Assembly (NCBI GenBank): GCA_013399305.1
Contig: VXAI01000039.1
Coordinates: forward strand, 5,336,196-5,400,195
Reading direction: 5' to 3'
Source of the DNA: Rostratula benghalensis
Lineage: Eukaryota > Chordata > Aves > Charadriiformes > Rostratulidae
Length of the DNA stretch: 64,000 nucleotides
Shown here: piece after piece, positions 52,848 through 64,000 of the stretch
Numbering within the stretch: position 1 is the stretch's first letter
Layout of the letters: each line of letters begins with the position of its first letter
The notes under the pieces: model-generated
The model's input: the letters and a program-made list of their open reading frames with translations, nothing else
The model's database searches: none
What the model was told of the DNA's origin: nothing
Program-made: the position numbers and the translations under genes

Positions 52848-55800
52848 TGCTCAGAATATGTCTTGAGCTTTTTATTGTACCATGGCATAGTCCAATTGAA
52901 GAAGTGTCTTTCCTTAAATTTCTAGACATTGATGTATTTTTCTAAAGACTTTTTTAAACTTTACAAATATTTTTTCACTTCAGTAGTCCATTCCTTGAAA
53001 CATGAAGTGAACTTCATAGAAGTCAGCTGAGCCAGGGGTTTATAGTTCACTTGTCTAGCACAAGTGAGCAGCAAGAGCTGCTGAGAGCAAGTCAGCCAAC
53101 TCCAAGAACGCATTCAACTACTATACCTAACATTTCAAAGATTGCTTGGATAATGGGTGTCATATTGTTTCCAGAAGCTAACTTGAAGGTTTTTGTCACA
53201 CACGTACATACACTAATTTAAAGGGAGCACACAGTTGTGTGCTGCATTTCACTTTGTTGGCTATCACAATCTTTTCAACAACATTCAATTGTATAACTTC
53301 TTAAAACATGATTTTGAATTCATATGCAATGCCATGAATACCAGGAAATTTACCTGCTTTAGCATGAACTAACATAATGGATAATAATATGTGAAATATT
53401 AATTCTCGTATATTTAACTAAAGCAAACAAAATGATACAAATACGCAGCAGTTTTATTAACTTAGTTTAATAGCGGCAGGAACAAACTCTTTAGGTTCTA
53501 ACATTTGACTAACTCATCAGTTAAAAACAGAATTGAACTTCTAATATATTTTAGAGCGTCACATTTCAAGCTATATCTCATCTCACTGGTTATTTTCATA
53601 TTATGCACATAAATGCATACTTTCTAAGAATGCGTAATTTGGGTTATTTCTAGAGTTTATTCTATTTCTATGTCTCTCTCATATAAAATTTTAATAATCT
53701 TGATGGTATTCAGAGCTAATCTGCTTTTGTTTTATAGACTAGATGTTGCAAGGATGATTTATTTTTCCTGTCAGCAGGAAAAGCACACATGCAAACTTAA
53801 TTTGGCATTAATTTATAGGGCATTCCTTTTATTTTCTATATATAGTTTCCAATTCTGTTATGCTACTTCCATGGTGGCCTACATTTTCCATTCAAGAGTT
53901 CAAATAATATTTTAATTGTAAGGCTATTTTTAAATTATCATAGTTCACAGTTAGCTACCATTAGGCAGAAGAATTTATTGGAAATGGAAAAGGAAATAAC
54001 CTGCTCCTTAGTTTGAATTTTTCACTGGAGATATCATTTTTACATTATTTTTTTTTAAATAGTGTTAGAACACAAATAATGAGATCAGGTTTTGTCTTTA
54101 TGTTCTTTCATTTTCCACATATTTTGTTTTATCCTGCTACTACCACTTGGAAGTAATTCAAGTGCTTCCCAGCACTAAGATGTAGAATATTTGAAAATAC
54201 AAAGTGACTTGATTATCCTACTTCATCAGGTGAGAAAATGAAGACATTGAAGGACAAAGGGTCTTACTGAAATGGTCATTCTTGAATTTGATACTGCAGC
54301 AGCTGGAGCTGTGTCAAGTAAAATATACAATGGTCATCTAATCAGTTCAGTTATCTCTCTCAGATTTCTTCTTCTCCGTTAGCAAAAAGCTTTCCAAATT
54401 ACTACAGAAAGAAGGTAAAGTTTTCCCTCCCCTTCACCCAGCTTTTCTCCCTAAACTTGTATACAACTTCTCCTATATTCTCAATCGTTTAAGTCCTTTG
54501 GATGCAAGGCAGCTTTTGAAGCAAGATAATCTTCAGTGTAGCCTGCAGCCACTACAAAGTAGGCATTTTCTTTGACCCCAAAGCAGTATGCAGGATAGTA
54601 AAGCAGCATTACAAACCCTGGAGGATGTAAATAGCTACACCATAGAACACATGTTTCCAAGGAAGATTTATTCCACTGAAGCATGGAAATGCCTTCATAT
54701 AGAAAAACTCTTGGGCTTCATCTGAGTATTTTAATTAAATGCAAATGCCAAACCCAAAATCCTATTAAAGTTCTAGTTTTGGTCTTCAAGTTTCCCCAGG
54801 TGGTAAATGTGATATGATAACATGTCACAATGGGAGAAAACCAGGAGGTGTTCAAAGCATCGTTGGGCAGAAATACTCAAGAGTAATTTGCAAACACTAC
54901 TTATCACATAACTTAAGCAGGACTGTTTAATTGAAAAGTGTGTAACATGATTTGATCTGCCAAACATTCTTCAAGGTCTTAGTGATAAAACTCTTCAGAG
55001 ATATCCTTAATAGCACAGTGCAGCATAGGATGAGCAAAGCAGCGTTGCTGATTCCATGTTTTTACTGTGAATAACTCAGTATGATTACCCATAAAACTTC
55101 ACAAAGACCTTCTCTTTGGAAAATGGAAGTCACTGTCAAAGTGAAACCCAAAAAAAAGACAGAGGTCCAGACTGTTGCCTATCACTACGTGTAAAGGAAA
55201 TCTCATTACCTCACAGAGGGCAAAACATAAATTTAGAGATAAGTCAGAAAGATCATGTAATCTGATACTTTGCATCAGTGAGAAAATGCAGTTAATGATC
55301 CAAGAAGGCATTTCAAGTCCTATTTGATATTGACAGACAAAAAACCACACCACAGCATGCATTTTTGTGGTATATGAACATCACGGTCTATATAAAAAAA
55401 GGCAGAACAAAAATATACATCAACTAGTATTGCAAGTGTATATAATAATACCATGAAATTAAATCATCTATCAGAGAATTTAAGACCTGTGAGACCAAAT
55501 TACTGGATATGAATATGCAATCAAAAAGGGTCTATATGAATCTTTCTACAAGATTGGAAGGAGGTCAAATGTGTCTATATTTTACACACAACTACTAGTA
55601 GAATTGTGGAACTAATTAAGGTTAAAAGTAATAGTATTTCTTAAAGAAAAATAGGACCAAAAATGTTGAGTTTGAAACAACAGTTTTGTACTTCAGACAC
55701 CATTAGTTTAACTTTCTGTTTATTCAATCATTACCTCAAATACCATTTTTGCTTGGCAAGTAATGCATATGAAGAAAAGCCTTGTTTCCCCACTTGTTCC

Positions 55801-58456
55801 CATCTTTCCCCAACACCCCACTCAAATCACTGAAGTGCATTACTTCTGGAGGGAGGCACAAAGGGCTGTGTGACTCACTAATGGCACCTTTCTCAAGAAC
55901 AACTGTATTCTAACAGAGGATTCTCTCCCAGGACTAGGAGTAATATTGTTGACAATGAAAGCTCAGTTATATTTATCTCTCATTTCCTTACAATATAAGT
56001 ATTTGTGCAAAACTTTCCAAATTTCTCCACAAAGAGCATATTCCTCAAGCTGCAACCTATGTTCCCTATATTTTTTCTAATGTTGCTTAAATCCTGCCAG
56101 TATACCCACAGGAAGTGTGATCATGATTACATTTTTAACTCCTGCAAAGTATATAAAAATAGAAACAATAACTATACTTCACTTATTTATTACTTAACTC
56201 TAATCTGGATCACATCTTTTTCCTAGAGTTTAGCTTTGGTGGTTGTTGCTAGACTCAAAGAGTTGGCTGATATCAAAGGGTAGTAAAGTGAAGAATAAGA
56301 TGTAAGAAAAGCATCTGAAAGTTGAAAATCACTGAAAATTATTGACAAAGAAACCTGCAAAAGTGGAGCTGCAGAAAGACATAACAGGAAATATAATATT
56401 ATTACTTTGAAATTAAGAAAAAAAATATATTCATAAACACCCTAGCCATATTGCTAGTGTTAAAATCTTCAGCTCTAAACTTCCACTATACCATGTTAAA
56501 ACTGCATTTTCTTGCCAGAGAAGACAGTGACCTCCTCTAAGTACAGAACTATGCTGACCACATAACAGTGTGATTATACTTCTTCCTAAAACCTCTTCTT
56601 CCTAAATACTCACATTTGAATGAAGAACAGGAAAGTCAGTTAGGGAAGCCTTTTTGTTCTACAGGCTTTGAAGCTTAGCCCTTCTCTTCCTTATGCACTT
56701 TCCTGTGTTTAATCTAAGTGAATAAGATCTCAGCATTAAATCCCATATACTTCTCTCTACTATTTCTGTAACACAACAGCTAATACATATGTATAGTTTA
56801 ACCTAGTTATCTTAATTCAAAACAGTTGTATCTTTAATTCATCTCTCAGTTCTAACCACTGCAGAAACAACAGTTTAATATTTTAATTTTATGTCTGTGG
56901 AAATGAGATCAGAGATGCTTCATAAGAAGTTTAAAAGTTCCTCAGCTCTAGTGACTACACAGTTGCATAAAAAGCTCCATTTTCTTTTAACCAGAGGACC
57001 TAAACTGGGTCATATGATGATGGGAAGATTCTATTTGCATTATGTTTACTTTGTTGCCTCCTTTCCACAGTCATGTTTTCATCACTGCCTGCTTTAACCT
57101 CATTAGTTAATCTAGTTAGAGATCACTAGAGGTCATGCTTATTCAGAGCACACTAGAAGCCTTGATGAATCAGATCCCAGCATAGCATACATCACACCCT
57201 AATGAGATCTTTGTTGCATATCGATAAACACAATGTCAATTTTTAAGTGGTCACTTATTTTTTGACATAAAACTTGTCATACAGATCATGCAGGAAGTTA
57301 TACTTTCATTTTTATAGCTGTTTTTTAGTCTTTGCTTGTAGAAGTTTTGAGCTAATGAAATCAGCCTAAGATAACATGAAAAAAAAAAATCAGCAAGACT
57401 AACACAAGTAAAGAGAACAGAAGAGGTGCGCTGTACTGATAATCAGCTTATAAAAAGCTGTGACTTTCTGTTTAGTATCTTCACCAACGTTTTATTTTAT
57501 CTTGCAACAAATCCAATTGTTTCATTTGATATGCTAAGGGCACTCTGTCTCATGAATGAAATACAAAGGTCAAGCTCTTCTACACTGACATTCAGAAGAG
57601 TACATGGGGCATTTCACATAAAAAATCCAGCCTGTCTTCTCAGCTTCCACAGTTCTCTACTTTGTTATCCAAAGGAAGACTTACAGCTCAGTTAATCACT
57701 ACTGGGCTTAGTGAACAACTAGATGTGACCACCAAGCAGAAAGAAAAAAAAAAAATTAATTTACATCACATGGGCATGTTTTTCATGTTGTTGATGAAAT
57801 ACCTGACTTGTTTCTCCCTGTCATTTGCCTTGTAGCTGGAGTATTTCTCTAAGCAGTTGAAGATAAGGTTCAAATCTCCCCTTCAGGGAAGCTCCCAGGT
57901 ATTTCTACATTGTAGTCAAGCTGCAACCACAGTTCGTTCATCTGGATATACGGTCCAGTTTAAAAAGGACAAAGGGGATTCCTGTAACAGTGTAACTACA
58001 TCAGTGCTTATCCCAGTACTGCCAGTGCTCAACATGCTGAGCTACACACTGCCAAAAATGGTACATGCCAAACGCAGGTAGCCAGGTGTTCACATAGATG
58101 TCCTGATTTGAGGTAAAATAGAACCAATTTCTTTTTCAGTAATTTTTACTTTTCAGCTAAGCCTCTTCTAACTAATTGAGATCCCTGAAATTAATGGTGT
58201 ATTTTTTCAGACAGTATCCACTTCCAGCAGAGATAAGGCTTGATATTTGTAGTTAATACCAAGGGATGGTATGCAGAGGGGCTCCTGCTTATACTTACCA
58301 CTCCAACAACCAAGGTCAGCTAACTTTGTTAGTTGCCCCATTGGAGGGTCGGAAGCAGAAAAGCATAACAGGGTCACACTCGTGGTGAGGAGCAGACAGG
58401 ACAGGTAACCCAAACCTGAACAACAGGATATTCGGTCCTGTCTGCATCATGCTCAG

Positions 58457-58464
58457 TATAAAAT
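58457..58464 (+). promoter_or_regulatory. LTR TATA box
   Basis: tataaaat within gctcagtataaaatctg, in the position expected for an ERV U3 promoter about 215 bases upstream of the LTR polyadenylation signal. Present activity is unknown. Confidence 0.55.
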
Positions 58465-58669
58465 CTGAGGGATCAAAGGACCAGCCAGACTCTGTCTGTT
58501 CATCTACCTTTGATCGCAATCTGTGCATTCCTGAATCCAGATCATGCAGTTACCATCTGTTGTCAAGTCCAGTCTGGAACTTTCCCAGTGCCTGTCAGTG
58601 ACGTGATTGTCCTTCTTGGACCCTGATACTGGTTTAGTGTATATTATTTTATTTTATTCATAACATTTC

Positions 58670-58675
58670 ATTAAA
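58670..58675 (+). terminator. LTR polyadenylation signal (ATTAAA)
   Basis: attaaa in catttcattaaagtac, about 125 bases before the LTR 3' end. It is the common one-base variant of AATAAA and fits the R-U5 boundary layout. Confidence 0.5.
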
Positions 58676-58864
58676 GTACTTCAGTTTCTTTTAAAACTCA
58701 TAAGTCTCCTTCTCTCTCATTCTTCTTTCCCTTAAGGGAGAATCTGGGGAGAGTATACATTGTTTATTTCAGTGGTCAGTCTGGCCTAAACCGTGACATC
58801 AGGTAATTTTTAATTGGATTCAGTTTCTTTGGCACAAAGTGGAACCTACCAAAAGAGGAAGAAA

Positions 58865-58985
58865 GAAAAACAAAAACCAAACACCAATCAAAAAAATGCC
58901 AACCAGAACAAAAGAATAAAAACCAAAACAACACACACACACACCAAAACACCAAAAACCGGAACACCAAAAGACATAAAAACCC
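58865..58985. repeat. A/C-rich tract downstream of the LTR
   Basis: About 120 bases dominated by A and C, with (AC)n in the middle and accaaa units throughout. It begins about 65 bases after the LTR end. Frames across it on both strands are compositional artefacts. Confidence 0.88.
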
Positions 58986-59104
58986 CCATTGTTTAGTATG
59001 ATATCAGACAGTCACTATGGATTTTCACAAGTGAAAGAGCACCATTAGGGTTGGGAAGTAGTATTTACAACAGTTAACAACTTCAAGGATAAAAGAGATC
59101 TGAC

Positions 59105-59603
59105 CGATAATGCCAGCTACAAGCTTTTCAGGAAGATTACTTGCCAAAGCCTCTTAAACAAGGTAAGTAGTCATGGGATAAAAGGAAGGTCCTACACAAC
59201 CTGTTGAAAGACTGGATAAAGTAAGTTTCCATAGCAGAGAAAGGCCGTGGTGAGGGTTTCATGTGTTGGGTTACACCCCATTCAACACTACAAATAAATA
59301 GGTGGCCTGCGAAATAAAGTGTCAAAAGTTGCTGATGAAGGATGACTGCAGAAGGACTGCAGAAGAACTGCAAAAGAGAATATGAAACTGACTGGGTTAT
59401 GAATTGGCAGATGTAACTGAACATAAGTGTGAAATCATGCGGGTAATAAAAAGAAAAAAATAATTCCAGTTGTCTGTATATAGTAATGGGCCTGCCACTA
59501 TTAAAAGAATACAAAAGTTTGGGCTATGATAGATATTTCTTAAAAAAATGTCATCTTAAAGCATAATAGCAGTCAAAATAAACGTGATTATTGGGAACCT
59601 GCT
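59105..59603 (+). mobile_element. Ancient amniote-type CR1 LINE fragment, ORF2 3' half
   Basis: From about 59143 the plus strand reads as a decayed reverse transcriptase: QSLLNKVSSHGIKG, followed out of frame by a KVL-LLKDWIK-like stretch. Later landmarks are ccattcaacactacaaataa (family FNIFIND-type region), aatatgaaactgactgggtt with atggcagatg-like ttggcagatgtaac (the WQMKFN-type stretch), and agcagtcaaaataaacgtga near 59570 (AVKKANRM-type). A deletion removes the region just before 59280, and three gactgcagaag-like units are tandemly repeated at 59347-59378. It is the same old lineage and orientation as 7885-8705, but covers the following part of the consensus. The 125-codon minus-strand frame over it is antisense noise. 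Confidence 0.68.
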
Positions 59604-62600
59604 GTGCATGACAGAACCAACAGTGAAACTATTTGGATCTCAAAAATCAAACTGCTCTCAAAAGGTTCAGAAACTGAAGAATGGTAAATTAAGAGCTCAG
59701 AAAAATTCATGGTTGAAAAACAGTTGTTTTCAGAGCATGTTACAAGTTGCTATGTGGAATGATTTCTCAGTAACTGTAGTATTAATATCAGTACCAAAAG
59801 AAATGGATTGGTAAAGAAGAAAGTCTCTTTGAACATAGTTCAACAGCTTGCTTTGATCACAGAAACTTACAAGTACTCCCTGAGCAGTGCTTATATAGTA
59901 ACCAATAGAAAAAAAAAATAAAAAAAAAAAAATCACAGGAATGTCTTTCCGTGGTCTACCTGATACCCGTTACGATTCCTCCCAGAATTAGTCCAAGACA
60001 GGCTCTTAAAGTAGTGAAAACAGTCTGACAGTCCTGTAAGGACTGCCTTCACAAGATATGGCATAGAATTGCTTTATTTCTGATATATAGTTTGTCACGT
60101 TCCTAAATATTCTCAGTAATGGTAGTTGACTTCTAGACATATCTTGTGGGGCTAGTCTTGTAAGTTTATTGAAACCAGCATGGATTTATTTCTATGGTAA
60201 CTTTTTTTTGCCACTTTTACTACCCATTAAGTTGTTTGCCCAGTAGAAATAACTAAAACTGGAGGAATAAAATCTTACTTGACATCCAAAATGACCCCTA
60301 TGCATTTACAAGGAATACTCAAGGAGTTGTCTTATAAGTGAAACACTTAACTTGAAGAAGACTCTTTAAAAACATAAAGCTAGAGGACTGCAGGCATCAC
60401 TTATTAGTTCTCATAAGCACATGGTATCTGTCATCTTACACTGAGATGTGTACAGAGAAGTGTGGATAGTAGCTTTGAGCAAAACTGGAATGCCTTTGGT
60501 TTTTCACTAGGCTTACACTACAGTTTCGTTTGCTCTTCTGCTAAAGTAACAAGGTCCAGTATACACTGGCTGAAAAAAAACTCCAAATGAACAGTCCTAA
60601 AATATGACCCACAGTTAGAGAGAGCAGAAGTCACACACACATATCAGTATTTCCAAAGTATTGATGACTGTAAGGACTTAGCAAAAAGCCATAAATCTGT
60701 AAGAAGAATTAGGTGTTTTGCTGAACATCCAGGGAAGTAAACAGAAAACATAAAGCTTAGTAGATTAGGGTATTATACAATGTGTTAACAATAATACAGC
60801 TTCTTCTGTTACTCTAGGCAGAATAACCTCTGCAAACACCCTAGGAGGATTTGGCTTACCTAGCAGAGCCTTGCATCAAATCTATAAAACGTGCAAAGCT
60901 GCAATTTTATTTCATCAGTCATACTTTATAACTAGTGTTAGTGTTTTTCCAAAGCTTATAATACATTATGATATCTGATTGGGAGGATTGTTTTCTGTAG
61001 CTGCTTCTTGAAGATTATATTCTTGTACATGCTAGTCATTAAAAAGTGTTCCAGGAAGAATCTTATAATTTCAAAGACTGATGTTTTCACAAGTTGTATT
61101 TTCCTTACATTGAGAAAAAATGAAATTTCATTTCAAGTGTACTGTATGTCTTTTTGTGGAGGTCTGAAAAATATCTGAAAGCATGAACTTTGTACCAAAA
61201 AAACAGACAACAAAAAAACTTACTTTTTAATATAGAAACATTTATCATTAACTTCATTTCTTACTAATTGCAAAATCCATGAACTAAGAGACATGTTACT
61301 AAAACCAGGGGATACTTTAATAGTGTTTTAAGTAAAATATCCTGGTCACATTACCTGTTATGATGTTGCTTTAAAAGGAGCTAAGGGCACTGAAACCTAC
61401 TTTCGAGAGCATACGGGAAAAGATTCTAAATGAACTCATATAATTCAACGTGCCAGGTAATTGTTTTTTCCTCTCTTTAACTTTACTTTCAAATTTGCAT
61501 TGCTTTGACTTTTTTTTATGGTGTGAGAACCCACCTCAAGGTAGAGGCGTTAGGTGTCTTTTGATGCTGTCCTGCACAGCACCAGCAAAAATATCAGTAA
61601 GTAGGAATAGCATGGGGTGGTGATGGACACCAGCGGTGAAGCAAGATGAGATACCTTGCTAAGTTGTTCTGTATTTACTTGTCAAGCTCCCAATTCCACT
61701 TTTAAATTTAGAGTTTCTTCCACATGCTCACCTCTACCAGGCTAAAACTTTAAGAACATGTCTTGAGCTCATGTTAAGATAACAAGTGGAGCTGGAGCTT
61801 TCACCTAAAATGAGTGGAGAACTCTGATAAAACAAATATTGATATTTTGTCCTTTCTCGTGGAAAGCTGGGCTAGAGTAGATGATGCTGAGTCCTGGGAA
61901 ATCTTATTTTCAATTGGTCTTACATCTTTTGCTGTTGCTGTCATCAATAGTAAATTACAGTATGGTTAGAATTTCTGTGGAGAATATGTTTACTGTCATT
62001 CATCATTATGATTTATGGAGATAACATCCCATAACAGCAATTAAAAGTCATTGTTTAGTCATATGCTGTCACTGGAAAAGGATATAGCCTGTAGAGCAGA
62101 ACTATTCAGGGACCTGCAAATATTTTATTTGACAGTCACACCTAAAATATGAGGCAAACAGACATCATTTTGTAGGATCATTTACACATTTCAAGAAACC
62201 CAGAATTCTTGGGCAATAAAGAGTCTTTGGTTTAGTCACTCATTTTACCCAAAGTCAAATGAAGTATTTTATTAAGATATTCTTAGTCAAAATTCAAAAT
62301 TATAAAAGGATGAGTGGCTTTCTTTGTAAGTAATTGGGTGCTGCTACCAGTAACCCTCACTTTGTGCCCAACAGAAGACTTGAGTACAAATGCCTTACTG
62401 TTTCCATTCCTTAGTCAAACAACAGTTGCATGATGAATAAGTCAGTGCCTAAACCTTTGCTGGAATATTTAGACACAAAGGTGATGAAATAAGAAAAGAA
62501 GTGTTTCTTTTGCTCCACACCTCAAAGCTGTTCTTCACATCAGGGTTTCAGAGAAACATATATAAACATAAAGCCCTGTGTCATAAACATCCTGTGGCAT

Positions 62601-64000
62601 TATATATAAAGAAGAATTCATGTTTTGGCATTACTAAACTGAAAATAAACAAGGGACTTTATATAAGAATAAGATTTGACCATATCTCCCACAATAAAGA
62701 ATTAAAATCTCTAATGAGTATAATACAATTTTCATCAACTCTCTACTGTCAGAGCATGCTTCAGAGATTTATAAATATCTGCTCAGAAAGCTCATTAGAG
62801 TGGTGAAGTAAATCCCATGGAATAGTATTAATCAATAAAAGAAAGTACATGCAGAAGCGTCACGGTATGAGCTGTCTTCAGCTCTGCAAAGGACTTTGTC
62901 GTGCTGCAGTGCAACTGCTTGGGCATCCATGTCAATATTTGGTGAAATAGCATACCCATGCTGACAGACTCAACAAAACAAATAAAGATTATCACTTTGA
63001 ACTGGAGCAGGAAGTAACGCATATGCTATAAAACCATTATTTTAAAGAGGCAAGTGTATTGTAAGTCTCCAAAAGTACCAGGGAAAAAGCTGATGTGACC
63101 TTCAGTTTCCAATTTGCAAGTATTTTTAAAAATCCCCAACTGTCATAGTTAATGAAACTTTCTGCTACCATGCCTAAAAGCTTTGTAAAGCTTCCATTAC
63201 TCCTGAGTAATTGGTAATGTGCAGTTTTTCTAATGAGTGATTATGTGTGACTCCAATATTATGAACATACCCTTTGAGGTAAAACACTTTTTTAACAGGA
63301 AGTAGTATTTTACTTTTCAAAATTTTATTGTTGTTTTACTTTAATAACATTTCAAAACTTCATATAATTTCTTCCTTTAGCTATAAAATATTTTTCATAA
63401 TCAGTAAAAGTCATTAAATTTATCTACTTTCCTAGCTAAAAAATTTTATTTGCTTTATGAAATCTGTAACATGCAAGAAAATCCATGACCCAAGAAGCTA
63501 CTCTGCATCATTATATCACCCAGTTAAGGACTCATAATGGTTAAATTTCCTAAGTCAAACCTAAGTTGAATACAATCGCATTCTTAAAGGGGTATTATTA
63601 TAACCAAAGGAACACCTGCAACTTAAATTTAACTACATATATCTTATCCAGTAAGGTTACAAGAGATTCGGTGTTTAATCAAAACAGTTCCTCTCTCTTC
63701 ACATATTTTCCAGTGCCACAACTAATTTATAGGAATTATTTTGTGAACAAGGAAAACCCAAGACAAATATCTTTTGAAAAAAATTCTGTTTAAAGTGTGC
63801 ATATCAAACATCAGGTCACATAGGTATTTGGCAGTTCACTGTTAGGGCTCCTCAAGGCAAGTGTCACAATAGAAAGCAGAGAGAGGAAAACCTCATACTG
63901 CTCAGTATAAGTTATTAATTAATATTTGTATTGTGTTTATGTGGCAAGGTTATGACTCTGGGGACCTGCAAGGGTGGCTTCTGTGAGAAGAAACCAAGAG
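59604..64000. other. Anonymous AT-rich DNA to the window end
   Basis: No gene, RNA or transposon was recognised. There is an A-rich run interrupted by one t at 59909-59932. Open frames reach 101 codons (62501-62806 plus) without a domain or codon bias of note. Confidence 0.55.

Larger units (their letters stand above)
38185..57835. other. Nearly 20 kb of unannotated AT-rich DNA
   Basis: No gene and no transposon I can name. It contains the AGTAACTAG triplet tandem (38408-38435), a long purine tract (39922-40010), a 185-bp A/C-rich tract (41751-41936), AAAT repeats (44583-44612), a 15-bp tandem duplication (43882-43911), and further A/C tracts (51429-51497, 52811-52847). The parts near 46.3-47.5 kb and 48.1-48.4 kb are complex, non-repetitive sequence. 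They could be conserved non-coding DNA, but this cannot be judged without alignment. Confidence 0.5.
58099..58798 (+). mobile_element. Solo LTR of an endogenous retrovirus (passerine-type)
   Basis: About 700 bp with LTR anatomy on the plus strand. It starts TGTCCTGATTTGAGG and ends CCGTGACA (TG...CA). A TATA box (tataaaat) is at 58457-58464 and an ATTAAA signal at 58670-58675, so U3 is about 360-390 bp, R roughly 180 and U5 about 100. The segment is less AT-rich than its flanks and resembles LTRs I associate with songbird ERVs; subfamily unconfirmed. No primer-binding site, gag, pol or env sequence adjoins it, so it is a solo LTR left by recombination. Flanks give no target-site duplication for this start. 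If the LTR began at the alternative TG (58087), the flanks ccagg and tcagg would be a 5-bp near-match. Small open frames inside it are meaningless. Confidence 0.75.

Noticed and set aside
57834..57895. ggttcaaatct resembles a tRNA B box
   Set aside because: The T-arm and acceptor stems do not pair, so no tRNA fold is possible.
58776..58996. Open frames on both strands rich in K/N/Q/T or F/W/C/V
   Set aside because: They are translations of the A/C-rich tract after the LTR.
59137..59514. 125-codon minus-strand open frame
   Set aside because: It is antisense to the old CR1 fragment on the plus strand and has no recognisable domain.
1..64000. CRISPR arrays, prokaryotic operons, insertion sequences or phage genes
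   Set aside because: No regularly spaced repeats or gene-dense coding; avian CR1 elements show this is vertebrate nuclear DNA.

Overview
The window looks like nuclear DNA from a bird, most likely a songbird. It is AT-rich and has few CpGs. The only dispersed repeats I recognise are CR1 LINE fragments of the avian type, two much older amniote-type CR1 pieces, and one solo LTR whose sequence resembles passerine endogenous-retrovirus LTRs. There is no bacterial gene density, operon structure, CRISPR array or rRNA, and I found no tRNA that would fold. I could not support any protein-coding gene. No open frame exceeds about 130 codons, and those I could interpret are transposon remnants or frames across low-complexity DNA. 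The window is therefore either a gene desert or part of a very large intron; the sequence does not say which.

Layout. 1-4.5 kb: anonymous AT-rich DNA. 4.5 kb: a decayed CR1 scrap. 5.16-5.64 kb: an exact 27-bp direct repeat flanking about 430 bp. 7.7-8.7 kb: a possible poly(A)-tailed retrocopy end, followed by an old CR1 fragment that still shows the reverse-transcriptase motif DFQKAFD. 12.85 kb: a short CR1 3' tail. 20.7-21.8 kb: two CR1 pieces of the same subfamily head to head, forming an inverted repeat of about 230 bp per arm. 23.3-24.1 kb: a longer CR1 of another subfamily with readable reverse-transcriptase C-terminal sequence. 34.4 kb: a 66-base assembly gap. 37.5-38.2 kb: a second head-to-head CR1 pair. 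58.1-58.8 kb: a solo LTR of about 0.7 kb with TATA box and polyadenylation signal. 59.1-59.6 kb: a second old amniote-type CR1 fragment that continues in the consensus roughly where the 8-kb piece stops. The rest is unique-looking AT-rich sequence with microsatellites and asymmetric A/C-rich tracts.

Nothing here works as a gene system. The most useful observations are the inverted CR1 pair (possible long double-stranded RNA if transcribed), the 27-bp repeat, the possible poly(A) retrocopy (unusual in birds because CR1 does not use poly(A) tails), the complementary old CR1 pieces, and a few weak splice-flanked open segments that could be tested with RNA data or cross-species alignment. Repeat-family assignments rest on remembered consensus features, with no database search.
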